A stretch of DNA of 10,950 nt from Patescibacteria group bacterium (lineage in GTDB: Bacteria; Patescibacteriota; Minisyncoccia; Phycocordibacterales; UBA12079): contig JAHJLO010000071.1 of the NCBI GenBank assembly GCA_018821685.1, positions 1-10,950 on the forward strand, read 5' to 3'. The position numbers and the translations under genes were made by a program. Each line of letters begins with the position of its first letter. The first letter of the stretch is position 1. The notes under the pieces were generated by a model, which did no database searches, was not told the DNA's origin, and saw only the letters and a program-made list of their open reading frames with translations. Positions 1-6,897 of the stretch are shown piece after piece.

Positions 1-1
1 C

Positions 2-541
2 CCTCGTTTCGGAGCTGACGTAGCCTTGGTTACTTCAAATAGTGTAGATTTTAACGGAATTGAAAATGTTACATCTAAAAACAAGAATCTTTTTGTTGTA
101 GATGGTCCTGGAGAGTACGAAGTTCAAGGTATTTTTGTAAGAGGAGCTATTTCTGGTTCTAAATATAAAGATAAAGAAAGAATTAATACCGTATATTCCC
201 TTATTCTTGATGGAATGAATATTGCTTTTTTAGGGGCTTTAAATTCTGCTGATTTGGACGATAGAGCAAAATCTGTTCTTGGCGAAATCGATATTCTTTT
301 TGTTCCTATTGGTAACGAGGGAACTTTGAATCCCGCTGATGCAAATAAATTAGCAACAAAACTTGGAGCTAAAATTGTTATTCCAATGCATTATGGAGAA
401 GTTGGAGAAAAAGAAGCTTTAAAAACTTTTTTAAAAGAAAGTGGGTCAGAGGACGTAAAGCCGTTAGAAAAACTGACTATAAAGAAGAAAGATCTTGAAG
501 GAAAGCAGGGTGACGTTGTGGTTCTAAAGTCTATGTCTTAA
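2..541 (+). CDS. MBL-fold (COG2220-like) protein, 5'-truncated, metal site degenerate
   Basis: The reading frame is open to the left edge, so the N-terminus lies outside the window; the TTG at 26 is internal, not a start. The C-terminal 180 residues match the COG2220 group of Zn-dependent hydrolases of the metallo-beta-lactamase fold that is common in Patescibacteria. Recognisable landmarks are PRFGAD at the left edge, DGPGEYEVQGIFVRG, GEIDILFVPIG, IVIPMHYGE and a C-terminal KLTIKKKDLEG. In active relatives the residues after PRFGAD-like text read VTHDHxDHN. Here they are VTSNSVDFNG, so three histidines and one aspartate of HxHxDH are lost and only the second Asp remains. The later CHLGDLG-type ligand motif is FLGALN, which loses another His and Asp. 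The final His in MHY is kept. The fold is probably intact but metal hydrolase activity is unlikely (inference). The next gene starts 7 bases downstream, so they are probably co-transcribed. Confidence 0.85.
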   Translation, partial: PRFGADVALVTSNSVDFNGIENVTSKNKNLFVVDGPGEYEVQGIFVRGAISGSKYKDKERINTVYSLILDGMNIAFLGALNSADLDDRAKSVLGEIDILFVPIGNEGTLNPADANKLATKLGAKIVIPMHYGEVGEKEALKTFLKESGSEDVKPLEKLTIKKKDLEGKQGDVVVLKSMS

Positions 542-548
542 TTTTAAA

Positions 549-797
549 ATGTTACTTAAAATTAGAAACAAACCGGAAAAATATAAAATCAAAATTCTTG
601 TTATCTCAACAATAATAACAATGTTAATTATTACCGGAGTTTGGTATTTTTTATCTGGGGTAAGTGGAGAGCCTGTGAGGTACGTGGCTGACCAAACTGA
701 AGAAAAAGTTTTGGGTGCTAATTTTATTTTTGAAGTTTTTAAAAATTTTTTTAGCGTAGCTGTTGATGGAATTGTTGAAATAAAAAATAATATTTAA
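549..797 (+). CDS. Small single-span membrane protein, function unknown
   Basis: This is an 82-residue protein that I do not recognise. It has a basic N-terminus (KIRNKPEKYKIK) followed by one hydrophobic segment at about residues 16-37, then a short polar stretch (EPVRYVADQTEEK) and a hydrophobic, possibly amphipathic C-terminal region (ANFIFEVFKNFFSVAVDGIVEI). The charge pattern suggests a type II membrane anchor or an uncleaved signal, with the C-terminal half outside the cytoplasm. No lipobox cysteine or catalytic motif is visible. The start codon follows the preceding stop by 7 bases and has no Shine-Dalgarno sequence, so expression probably depends on read-through of the upstream transcript. 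It ends just before a weak hairpin and the gyrA promoter, so it is the last gene of that unit. Confidence 0.7.
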   Translation: MLLKIRNKPEKYKIKILVISTIITMLIITGVWYFLSGVSGEPVRYVADQTEEKVLGANFIFEVFKNFFSVAVDGIVEIKNNI

Positions 798-807
798 TCA
801 TATTTAT

Positions 808-833
808 AAGGTTTTAGGACCTTTTAAAAAGGT
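808..833 (+). terminator. Possible terminator with two overlapping hairpins
   Basis: AAGGT (808-812) can pair with ACCTT (819-823). ACCTTTT (819-825) can instead pair with AAAAGGT (827-833), followed by GTGTTTT. The two pairings exclude one another. This could be a weak terminator for the upstream pair of genes; stems are short and the T tract is poor. Confidence 0.35.
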
Positions 834-853
834 GTGTTTTCCCAAATTTTAAA

Positions 854-883
854 TTAGCATCTAGCGTTATCATTTGGTATAAT
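854..883 (+). promoter_or_regulatory. Probable gyrA promoter with extended -10
   Basis: A consensus TATAAT lies at 878-883, preceded by TGG, which gives an extended -10 (TGn). A -35-like TTAGCA (4 of 6 matches) lies at 854-859 with an 18-base spacer. Transcription would begin near 890, giving a leader of about 50 bases before the gyrA ATG at 939. Confidence 0.6.
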
Positions 884-906
884 GGAGCTTAATTACACAT
901 AAAGAT

Positions 907-926
907 TATAATCAAGTCGTTCGGAC
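907..926 (+). promoter_or_regulatory. Repeated TATAAT-NAN-GTCGYTCGGAC element, copy 1 (gyrA)
   Basis: TATAAT (907-912), then CAA, then GTCGTTCGGAC (916-926), ending 12 bases before the gyrA start codon. A copy with 17 of 20 bases identical and the same internal spacing lies at 5912-5931, upstream of the second pilin gene. It may be a second -10 element with a conserved initially transcribed sequence, or a short RNA hairpin (GTC/GAC arms around GTTCG). No good -35 is visible 16-18 bases upstream. Confidence 0.5.
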
Positions 927-938
927 AAAGTATAAATT

Positions 939-3422
939 ATGGCAAAAAATGAAAATAAAAAAAATGATTCTGCTGAGAATGAAGAGAGGGAGTCATTAAA
1001 AAATAAAGGAATTATTTCAGAAAGCATCAGCTCTCAAATGGAGAGAAGCTTTTTGGATTACGCCATGTCGGTTATTACTGACCGTGCTTTGCCTGACGTT
1101 AGAGACGGATTAAAACCTGTCCACAGAAGAATCCTTTATACTATGCATGGAATGGGTTTAACTTCTTCAGCAAAATTCAGGAAATCTGCGGCTGTTGTCG
1201 GAGATGTGCTTGGTAAATATCACCCCCATGGAGATACTGCTGTTTATGAATCCATGGTTAAAATGGCTCAGAATTTTACGATGAGATATCCTTTGGTTAT
1301 TGGACAGGGTAACTTCGGTTCGATCGACGGGGACTCTCCGGCGGCTATGCGTTATACAGAAGCAAAGATGTCTAAGATGTCCAGCGAACTGTTAAAAAAT
1401 ATTGAAAAAGAAACTGTCGATTTTATTCCAAACTATGATGGAACCATAAAAGAACCTAAAGTTCTTCCTTCTGCTGTGCCTAATGTTTTGTTAAATGGAA
1501 CTCTTGGAATTGCTGTTGGAATGGCAACAAATATCCCTCCCCATAACTTAAAGGAAGTTGTGGATGCGACTACTCATCTTATCGACAATAAAGATGCTAC
1601 GACAGAAGATCTTTTGCAATTTATTAAAGGTCCTGATTTTCCATTAGGGGGTATTATTTTTGATCAAAAAGCTATTAGTCACGCCTATGCAAACGGGCGA
1701 GGAGGTGTTGTTTGTCGGGGTGAAGCTGAGATTATTGAAAATAAAGCTGGTAGTTTTCAAATCGTTATTACTTCTCTTCCTTTTAGGGTAAATAAGGCTG
1801 ATATGGTGGTTAAAATTGCTGATTTACATAGAAACAAAAAAATTGAAGGAATCAAGGGGCTTCGAGATGAATCCACAAGCGATATTCGAGTTGTAATTGA
1901 TTTAAAGGCAGGAATCCACCCTCAAAAAGTTTTAAATGCTTTATATAAACACACACAACTAGAAGATGCTTTTCACTTTAACTTAGTTGTTTTGGTTGAT
2001 GGGGTTCCTCAAACCTTGTCACTTAAGCCTATTCTTGAAGAGTTTATCTCTCATAGACAGGAGGTTGTTAGAAGAAGAACAGAATTTGATCTAAGAAAAG
2101 CTCAGGCCAGAGAACATATCTTGCTCGGACTAAAAAAAGCTCTTGATCATATTGACGAAATAATTAAATTAATTAAAGCTTCAAAAGATGCTGCGACAGC
2201 TAAATTGAACTTAATTAAGAAATTTAAATTCTCAGAAATCCAAGCTCAAGCTATTTTGGATATGAAACTTCAAAAATTAGCCGGTCTCGAGAGAAAGAAG
2301 ATCGAAGATGAATTAAAAGAAATCCAAGCTTTCATTAAAGAATTGATGGCAATTCTTAAGAGTCCAAAGAGGATGCTTGAGATTATCAAGACCGAGATGA
2401 ATGAAATTGTTGAGAAATATGGAGATGAAAGAAGAACGAAAGTTGTTAAGTCTGGGACAAAAACTATTTCAGTTGAAGATTTAATTCCAGAAGAAGAATC
2501 TGTTCTCGTTTATACTGCTGGAGGATATATCAAGAGAACAAATCCAGATGAATTTAAAAAACAAAGAAGGGGAGGGGTTGGAGTTGTTGACTTAAAAGCA
2601 AAAGAAGAAGATTTTGTGACAATGTTCTTAACAACCAATACCCATAGTGATCTGTTGTTTTTCAGTGATAAAGGAAAGGCCTATCAAATAAAGATGTATG
2701 ATATTCCTGAGGGAAAACGAGCCACAAGAGGAAAATCAATCATGAATTTCCTTCAAATAGAAGGAGATGAAAAAATTACTTCTATTTTACCAATGCCAAA
2801 AGATGTAAAACAAAGCGATTTATCATTGATAATGATTACAAAAAACGGTGTTGTTAAAAAAACGGAAGCTAAAAATTTCCACGATGTTAGACGAAATGGT
2901 CTTATCGCAATAAATCTAAAACCAGAGGATGAATTAATCACAGCTAGGTTTGTAGATAAAGGGGATACTGTAATTATGGCAAGTAGCAAGGGTCAATCCA
3001 TTAGATTTAAAGAATCAGATGCTAGAGTAATGGGTAGAACTGCTGGTGGTGTTACTGGAATGAAATTAAGTAAAGACGATTTTGTTGTTGGAGCTAATAT
3101 AATCAAAAAAGATTATGAAAAACCACATTTCTTTGTTATGAGTGGTAACGGTTACGGTAAGAAAACTAACTTAGAAGAATATAAAATTCAAAAAAGAAGT
3201 GGTTCTGGTATAAAGACAATGAAAGTAACTGATAAGACCGGAAAATTAATTGTTTCTAAGGTTTTGACAGAGAATCAACACGAAATAGTTGCTATCTCCC
3301 AAAACGGACAAGTTATAAGAGTTGATGTTAACGAAATTCCTTCACTAGGAAGACAAACCCAAGGAGTAAGAATAATGAAACTAAGGGAAGGGGATAAGAT
3401 TGCATCACTTACTTGTTTGTAA
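939..3422 (+). CDS. gyrA: DNA gyrase subunit A
   Basis: GyrA is the breakage-reunion subunit of gyrase; with GyrB (not in this window) it forms an A2B2 tetramer that introduces negative supercoils. The 827-residue length is normal for the family. After a polar N-terminal extension of about 25 residues comes the winged-helix/tower core, with the active-site pair Arg138-Tyr139 in AAMRYTEAKM. The quinolone-pocket segment is GDTAVYE at 98-104; Thr100 and Glu104 stand where E. coli has Ser83 and Asp87, both natural variants elsewhere. A long coiled-coil region follows (about 380-490), then a C-terminal beta-pinwheel domain. The GyrA-box QRRGGVG at 542-548 separates it from ParC, which lacks this motif. 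The start at 939 fits the promoter and gives a plausible N-terminus, but there is no Shine-Dalgarno sequence. It appears to be a single-gene unit with its own promoter and terminator. Confidence 0.97.
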   Translation: MAKNENKKNDSAENEERESLKNKGIISESISSQMERSFLDYAMSVITDRALPDVRDGLKPVHRRILYTMHGMGLTSSAKFRKSAAVVGDVLGKYHPHGDTAVYESMVKMAQNFTMRYPLVIGQGNFGSIDGDSPAAMRYTEAKMSKMSSELLKNIEKETVDFIPNYDGTIKEPKVLPSAVPNVLLNGTLGIAVGMATNIPPHNLKEVVDATTHLIDNKDATTEDLLQFIKGPDFPLGGIIFDQKAISHAYANGRGGVVCRGEAEIIENKAGSFQIVITSLPFRVNKADMVVKIADLHRNKKIEGIKGLRDESTSDIRVVIDLKAGIHPQKVLNALYKHTQLEDAFHFNLVVLVDGVPQTLSLKPILEEFISHRQEVVRRRTEFDLRKAQAREHILLGLKKALDHIDEIIKLIKASKDAATAKLNLIKKFKFSEIQAQAILDMKLQKLAGLERKKIEDELKEIQAFIKELMAILKSPKRMLEIIKTEMNEIVEKYGDERRTKVVKSGTKTISVEDLIPEEESVLVYTAGGYIKRTNPDEFKKQRRGGVGVVDLKAKEEDFVTMFLTTNTHSDLLFFSDKGKAYQIKMYDIPEGKRATRGKSIMNFLQIEGDEKITSILPMPKDVKQSDLSLIMITKNGVVKKTEAKNFHDVRRNGLIAINLKPEDELITARFVDKGDTVIMASSKGQSIRFKESDARVMGRTAGGVTGMKLSKDDFVVGANIIKKDYEKPHFFVMSGNGYGKKTNLEEYKIQKRSGSGIKTMKVTDKTGKLIVSKVLTENQHEIVAISQNGQVIRVDVNEIPSLGRQTQGVRIMKLREGDKIASLTCL

Positions 3423-3450
3423 AAAGTTTTTTAAGACTCACTTAAATTTA

Positions 3451-3504
3451 TAATAAAACTAGAAAATAGAGAACTCAAAGGTTTTCTGTTTTTTAGTTTT
3501 ATTA
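3451..3504 (+). terminator. gyrA: gyrA terminator: 24-bp wobble-paired hairpin
   Basis: Bases 3451-3474 pair with 3481-3504 around the loop TCAAAG. The stem has 21 Watson-Crick pairs, and its three other positions (3462/3493, 3467/3488, 3471/3484) are all G-U pairs in plus-strand RNA. On the minus strand the same positions would be A-C mismatches, so the structure fits plus-strand transcripts. TTTT follows the stem. It lies 28 bases after the gyrA stop. Confidence 0.65.
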
Positions 3505-3541
3505 TTTTGGGACTTATTAACTTACAAACTTTTTCATGGTT

Positions 3542-3550
3542 TGTTATAAT
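3542..3550 (+). promoter_or_regulatory. Extended -10 promoter of the methyltransferase gene
   Basis: TGT precedes TATAAT (3545-3550), giving an extended -10. The -35 is poor (TTACAA at 3522-3527, 17-base spacer). Transcription would begin at about the A of the ATG at 3558, so the mRNA is probably leaderless. This site decides the start codon of the next gene. Confidence 0.55.
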
Positions 3551-3557
3551 AAACGTA

Positions 3558-4091
3558 ATGGCATTTATTGATCCAAAAAATAATATCGCACAATTCGGTT
3601 TAAACCAAGGAATGAAGGTTGCTGACCTCGGTTCTGGCTCTGGTTTTTATGTAATGGAATCTTCCAAAGCGGTTGGAAATGACGGCCGAGTCTACGCTGT
3701 TGATGTTCAGAAAGAACTTTTAGAGAGGATTAAGGCTTCTGCATCGCTAGAGGGATTAAGCAATATAGAAATTATTTGGGGCGATATCGAAAAATTAGGA
3801 GGAACTCGATTAGCAGATTTTTCTGTGGATGCTGTAATTCTTTCGAATACTTTATTTCAGGTTGAAGAAAAAGAAAATTTAATAAATGAAATGAAAAGAA
3901 TTTTGCGCCCTAAAGGGAGAGCTTTGATAGTTGATTGGACAGCTTCTTTTGGAGGATTGGGGCCAGCTCCTGAAAGTGTTTTTACAGAACATCAAGCAAA
4001 AGATTTATTTCAAAAAAATGGTTTTGTTCTTGATAAGGATATTTCCGCAGGAGAACATCATTATGGTTTCGTTGTTAGAAAAAATAATTAA
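3558..4091 (+). CDS. Class I SAM-dependent methyltransferase
   Basis: A Rossmann-fold methyltransferase of 177 residues in the UbiE/Methyltransf_11 style. The glycine-rich SAM loop is VADLGSGSGFY at 21-31, the ribose-binding acidic residue is Asp49 in YAVDVQ, and GDIE at 75-78 fits the adenine-contacting motif. ILRPKGRALIVDW is the usual post-motif strand and turn. The substrate cannot be told from the sequence; the small size leaves no extra substrate domain. The frame is open upstream to a TTG at 3507, but that extension would overlap the gyrA terminator and contain the promoter, and the N-terminus MAFIDPKNNIAQFGL is the usual one for this group, so ATG 3558 is preferred. The next gene starts 19 bases after the stop, suggesting an operon. 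Confidence 0.88.
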   Translation: MAFIDPKNNIAQFGLNQGMKVADLGSGSGFYVMESSKAVGNDGRVYAVDVQKELLERIKASASLEGLSNIEIIWGDIEKLGGTRLADFSVDAVILSNTLFQVEEKENLINEMKRILRPKGRALIVDWTASFGGLGPAPESVFTEHQAKDLFQKNGFVLDKDISAGEHHYGFVVRKNN

Positions 4092-4110
4092 TTTTTAAAA
4101 CATAATTTTT

Positions 4111-5406
4111 ATGTCAAACTTTCAAATATCTATACTCGGAGTCTTCCTATTTTTTATTGTCTTAGGGGTTATTTTGTTTGCTGGTTTCGGAAATAATACT
4201 TCAACGACCATCGGTACTGTAAATATATGGGGGACGGTTGATAAAAATATTATGGAAAATTTATTGGCTGAGTTAAGAAGGGAAGACGACTCATTCACTG
4301 GGGTAAAATATAAAGAAGTTAATTCTGAAATTTTTGACGAAGAATTAGCAGAAGCTTTGGCTTCAGGTAAAGGACCTGATGTATTTATGTTATCTCAGTA
4401 TTCTATTTTAAAACATCAAGATAAAATATTTCCGATACCCTATGAAAGTTATTTAATGAGAGATTTTAAAGACAAATTCATTGAAGAAGGGGAATTGTAT
4501 TTGAAGGAAAACGGAATTTTAAGTCTTCCTTTTATTGTTGACCCACTTGTAATGTATTGGAATAGAGATATTTTTTCAAGAAAAGGGATTTCGGTTCCTC
4601 CAACAAGTTGGGATGAATTCTTTGACCTTAGTCAAAACATTACAGAAAAAGATGATAATTTAAATATTTTAACCAGTTTGGTTCCTTTCGGTGAATTTAG
4701 AAATATCAATAATGCTAAAGAAATTATTTCAACTTTAATTATGCAAGCTGGGAGTCCTATAACAGAAAGATCGGGAGATGATATTAATATTGCTTTGACG
4801 AGAAAAAAAACACAAAGCTCTATTATGCCAGCAGAGGAAGCTATAAATTTCTTTACTCAATTTTCTAATCCAGTAAATTCTGTTTATACTTGGAATCGTT
4901 CTTTAGTTAGTTCAGAAAAACTATTTTTAACCGGAGACCTTGCTATTTATTTTGGTTTTGCCAGCGAATTGGAAGGATTGAGAGCTAAGAATCCAAATCT
5001 TAATTTTGATGTTGCCCCTATTCCTCAAACAAACAATGACAATAATGCTACTTTTGGTCGGATGTGGGGGTTGTCTATCGCAAGAAATTCTAAAAATATA
5101 GGAGGTTCTTTTAATGCTATTAAAGGATTAACAGGTGACGTCATGCTAAGAAAACTTTCAGAATTAAATAATTTACCGCCTGTTTCTCGAAATTTGTTGG
5201 TAAAGAGACCTGAGAGTCCTTACCTAGACGTTTTTTATAGGTCTGCAATTTTTTCAAAAGCTTGGTTGGATCCTCGACCAGAAGAAACTAGTTTAATTTT
5301 TCAAGATATGATTGAATCTATAATTTCAGGTAGGGAAAGAACTGTTAATGCCATAAATAGAGCGAGTTCTGAAATGAAAGTTTTAGTTGATGATTTAGAA
5401 AATTAA
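4111..5406 (+). CDS. Membrane-anchored extracellular solute-binding protein (family 1-like)
   Basis: A 431-residue protein with the fold signature of ABC-importer family 1 (sugar-type) solute-binding proteins. It has an N-terminal hydrophobic segment at about 7-27, then VNIWGTVDKNIMENLLAEL, GKGPDVFMLSQYSI, GILSLPFIVDPLVMYWNRDIF, PPTSWDEFFDL and a later NPNLNFDVAPIPQ. These are typical of maltose/glycerol-3-phosphate-type binding proteins. There is no lipobox cysteine and no obvious signal peptidase site, so the N-terminal segment probably stays as a membrane anchor (inference). No permease or ATPase gene adjoins it; its neighbours are a methyltransferase (19-base gap) and pilin-like genes. 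The ligand cannot be assigned. It has no Shine-Dalgarno sequence; a CATAAT lies just upstream but is too close to serve as a clear promoter. Confidence 0.87.
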   Translation: MSNFQISILGVFLFFIVLGVILFAGFGNNTSTTIGTVNIWGTVDKNIMENLLAELRREDDSFTGVKYKEVNSEIFDEELAEALASGKGPDVFMLSQYSILKHQDKIFPIPYESYLMRDFKDKFIEEGELYLKENGILSLPFIVDPLVMYWNRDIFSRKGISVPPTSWDEFFDLSQNITEKDDNLNILTSLVPFGEFRNINNAKEIISTLIMQAGSPITERSGDDINIALTRKKTQSSIMPAEEAINFFTQFSNPVNSVYTWNRSLVSSEKLFLTGDLAIYFGFASELEGLRAKNPNLNFDVAPIPQTNNDNNATFGRMWGLSIARNSKNIGGSFNAIKGLTGDVMLRKLSELNNLPPVSRNLLVKRPESPYLDVFYRSAIFSKAWLDPRPEETSLIFQDMIESIISGRERTVNAINRASSEMKVLVDDLEN

Positions 5407-5444
5407 TAATGTTGAGGTTTTAAAATATTTTAATAAAAGATATT

Positions 5445-5843
5445 ATGCATAAATTACAAAAAATATATTATCTGACACTTTGGGCTGTTTTATTTGCTCC
5501 TTCTTTAGTCCTTGCAGGATGGACCCCTGGGGAACCAATTGTCCCTGAGTGTGCCGTGGTAGCAACTGATATAAACAAAGATGGGTGCCACTTTACAGAT
5601 TTGATAACTCTTATCGATAATTTATTGTATGTGTTCATTTGGATTGCAATTCCTGTTTCGACATTATTATTTGCCTGGATAGGTTGGACTCTTATTGTTA
5701 GTGACAAAGCTAGTGCAAAATCCGAAGCCAGAAGGAAACTGACGACTCTACTGAGAGGATTGTTTTTTGTGTTAGCTCCTTGGATAATAGTAAAACTTAT
5801 TGTGAGCGGTTTAGGTGGAGATACCTCAATTTTAAATCCTTAA
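5445..5843 (+). CDS. TrbC/VirB2-type pilin-like membrane protein, copy 1
   Basis: A 132-residue protein with a signal peptide (about 1-24, cleavage likely after SLVLA before Gly25) and two later membrane helices (about 56-82 and 101-120) joined by a short basic loop (SDKASAKSEARRKL). This signal peptide plus two-helix plan is that of the TrbC/VirB2 pilin family, often annotated simply as pilin in Patescibacteria. Cys36 and Cys48 in the short mature N-terminal segment could form a disulfide outside the cell. The adjacent CHFTDLITLIDNLL matches the C-x-x-x-DLI-x-L pattern typical of these proteins. The gene follows the solute-binding protein gene by 38 bases without a clear promoter. Whether it builds a secretion or conjugation pilus or another surface structure cannot be judged, since no VirB4/VirB6 homologue is in view. 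Confidence 0.78.
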   Translation: MHKLQKIYYLTLWAVLFAPSLVLAGWTPGEPIVPECAVVATDINKDGCHFTDLITLIDNLLYVFIWIAIPVSTLLFAWIGWTLIVSDKASAKSEARRKLTTLLRGLFFVLAPWIIVKLIVSGLGGDTSILNP

Positions 5844-5911
5844 AATTAGATATTAATTAAAAAAGCCTAATCTTTCAAAAAAGAAAAAGACAAGAAAATA
5901 TATGCAAATCA

Positions 5912-5931
5912 TATAATTACGTCGCTCGGAC
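5912..5931 (+). promoter_or_regulatory. Repeated TATAAT-NAN-GTCGYTCGGAC element, copy 2 (pilin 2)
   Basis: TATAAT (5912-5917), TAC, then GTCGCTCGGAC (5921-5931), ending 53 bases before the second pilin start. It matches the gyrA-upstream copy at 907-926 at 17 of 20 positions with identical spacing. Probably a promoter with a conserved start-site or leader motif. It sits in the 141-base gap between the two pilin genes, which is otherwise AT-rich with nothing else recognised. Confidence 0.5.
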
Positions 5932-5984
5932 TGAATAAAAATAAATATTATCATAACCATTTTTATCCGTCCTCACTAGAAATT

Positions 5985-6353
5985 ATGAAAATAAAACAAA
6001 CCTTTAAAAATATTTATTATAGTTTAATTTCAGCAGGACTTTTGTTGCCAAGCTTAGCTTCTGCAGAAGTTGTCGCTGGTGGGGGTATAAAAAACCCTAT
6101 AGGTGTTGATAGTATTCAAGAGCTAATAGATGCTATCTTGCAAATTGTAATCGCCATAGGAACTCCTGTCGCTGTGTTGTTTTTGATTTATGCGGGTTTT
6201 AAATTTGTTACGGCTCAGGGAAATCCAGCTAAAGTAGGAGAGGCTAGAGAATATTTTATGTGGACATTGGTTGGTATTGTGATCTTATTAGGAGCTAGTT
6301 TGTTGTCATCTGTGGTAAGTGGAACCATTGACCAATTAGGTTCTGGGATATAA
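5985..6353 (+). CDS. TrbC/VirB2-type pilin-like membrane protein, copy 2
   Basis: A 122-residue protein with the same plan as its upstream neighbour: a signal peptide (1-27, cleavage likely after LASA before Glu28), a short mature N-terminus, and two membrane helices (about 46-72 and 89-112) joined by the loop TAQGNPAKVGEARE. That loop is the characteristic GNPxKVxxARE connector of Patescibacterial TrbC/VirB2-like pilins. Unlike copy 1 it has no cysteines and starts its mature part with a Gly-rich EVVAGGGIKNP segment. The two are similar in architecture but low in sequence identity, so they may be different subunits of one apparatus or old paralogues. It is preceded by its own promoter-like element at 5912 and followed by a strong terminator, so it may be made at a different level from copy 1. 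No Shine-Dalgarno sequence is seen. Confidence 0.82.
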   Translation: MKIKQTFKNIYYSLISAGLLLPSLASAEVVAGGGIKNPIGVDSIQELIDAILQIVIAIGTPVAVLFLIYAGFKFVTAQGNPAKVGEAREYFMWTLVGIVILLGASLLSSVVSGTIDQLGSGI

Positions 6354-6380
6354 TCAGTTTTTTTGCAAAGTAAATTAATA

Positions 6381-6413
6381 AAAGGCAGATGGGATAAATA
6401 TCCATCTGCCTTT
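6381..6413. terminator. Bidirectional terminator between convergent units
   Basis: AAAGGCAGATGG (6381-6392) pairs perfectly with CCATCTGCCTTT (6402-6413), and T-rich sequence follows on the plus strand. On the minus strand the run after the stem is also T-rich (TTTATTAAT). It lies between the second pilin gene (stop 6353) and the stop of the opposite-strand gene at 6418, and can serve both. Confidence 0.9.
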
Positions 6414-6417
6414 TGTG

Positions 6418-6897
6418 TTAGTTCTTTTGTGGTCCCTCTCTTATATAGATAGTGACCCTTTTCCCTGTTCGAGAACCGAAGAAAATATTGAGATTCCAGG
6501 TTTTTCCTTCTTTATTTCCTGGATTTTCATTCAGTTCATACATCTCCCCGTCGTTCATAAAATAAACATCTTGACCGGGAGGATTCGTGGAAAATTCAGC
6601 CGTTTTGAATTGACCAATTGTCCAAACTCTTGATAACTTACCGTTTGGGGGAGCAACTCGCTTATAGACTTTAGTCCACCCCTCTTCCTTCAGTTCTTTC
6701 ATAGTCCAAGGACCATAAGTTTTCCTATCCTTTTTGGTTGCCTCAATAGCCTTCCTGTTTTCATTATCGAAACGATCTTGCTGTCTTCCAGCACTCATCT
6801 TTTCCCAATAATAAGGGACTCCGTAATACCCAATTATAAAAAGAGGTATTAATGAAACCCAAGTTACTATTTTTAGGAGTATTCCTCTAGCTTCCAT
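6418..6897 (-). CDS. Single-span membrane protein, function unknown
   Basis: A 159-residue protein that I do not recognise. An N-terminal membrane helix (about 8-29, ILLKIVTWVSLIPLFIIGYYG) is followed by a basic, charged stretch (about 36-60) and a soluble domain rich in Trp, Tyr, Gly and Lys (GPWTMKELKEEGWTKVY, SRVWTIGQF, TWNLNIFFGSRTGK). The pattern of short beta-like strands with turns suggests a small beta-rich domain, but no family motif is visible. It starts 10 bases inside the end of the upstream gene (11-base overlap) and has a strong Shine-Dalgarno AGAGGAGA (complement of 6903-6910), so translation is probably coupled to that gene. The overlap and shared membrane location suggest that the two products work together (inference). 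Confidence 0.8.
   Translation of the reverse strand: MEARGILLKIVTWVSLIPLFIIGYYGVPYYWEKMSAGRQQDRFDNENRKAIEATKKDRKTYGPWTMKELKEEGWTKVYKRVAPPNGKLSRVWTIGQFKTAEFSTNPPGQDVYFMNDGEMYELNENPGNKEGKTWNLNIFFGSRTGKRVTIYIREGPQKN

Noticed and set aside
26..28. TTG at 26 as the start of the MBL-fold protein
   Set aside because: The frame is open to the window edge and the residues encoded before it (PRFGAD) match the family, so the gene is truncated by the window.
1230..1250. Quinolone-resistance mutations in gyrA (Thr100, Glu104)
   Set aside because: Thr and Glu at these positions are natural in many sensitive bacteria, so no resistance claim can be made.
2753..2989. Minus-strand open frame inside gyrA
   Set aside because: Shadow of a conserved coding sequence; no start signals or recognisable product. 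The same applies to frames at 5468-5707 (-), 6415-6633 (+), 7341-7595 (+), 8139-8390 (+) and 9948-10133 (-).
939..3422. ParC (topoisomerase IV) instead of GyrA
   Set aside because: The QRRGGVG GyrA-box is present and the length and C-terminal repeats fit GyrA.
3507..3557. Upstream in-frame extension of the methyltransferase (TTG start)
   Set aside because: It overlaps the 3' end region of the gyrA terminator and contains the extended -10 promoter; the family N-terminus begins at ATG 3558.
5570..5605. Calcium-binding DxNxDG motif (dockerin/EF-hand-like) in pilin copy 1
   Set aside because: The loop is one residue short at the distal aspartate, there is only one copy, and the segment is explained by the usual cysteine and DLI pattern of the pilin family.
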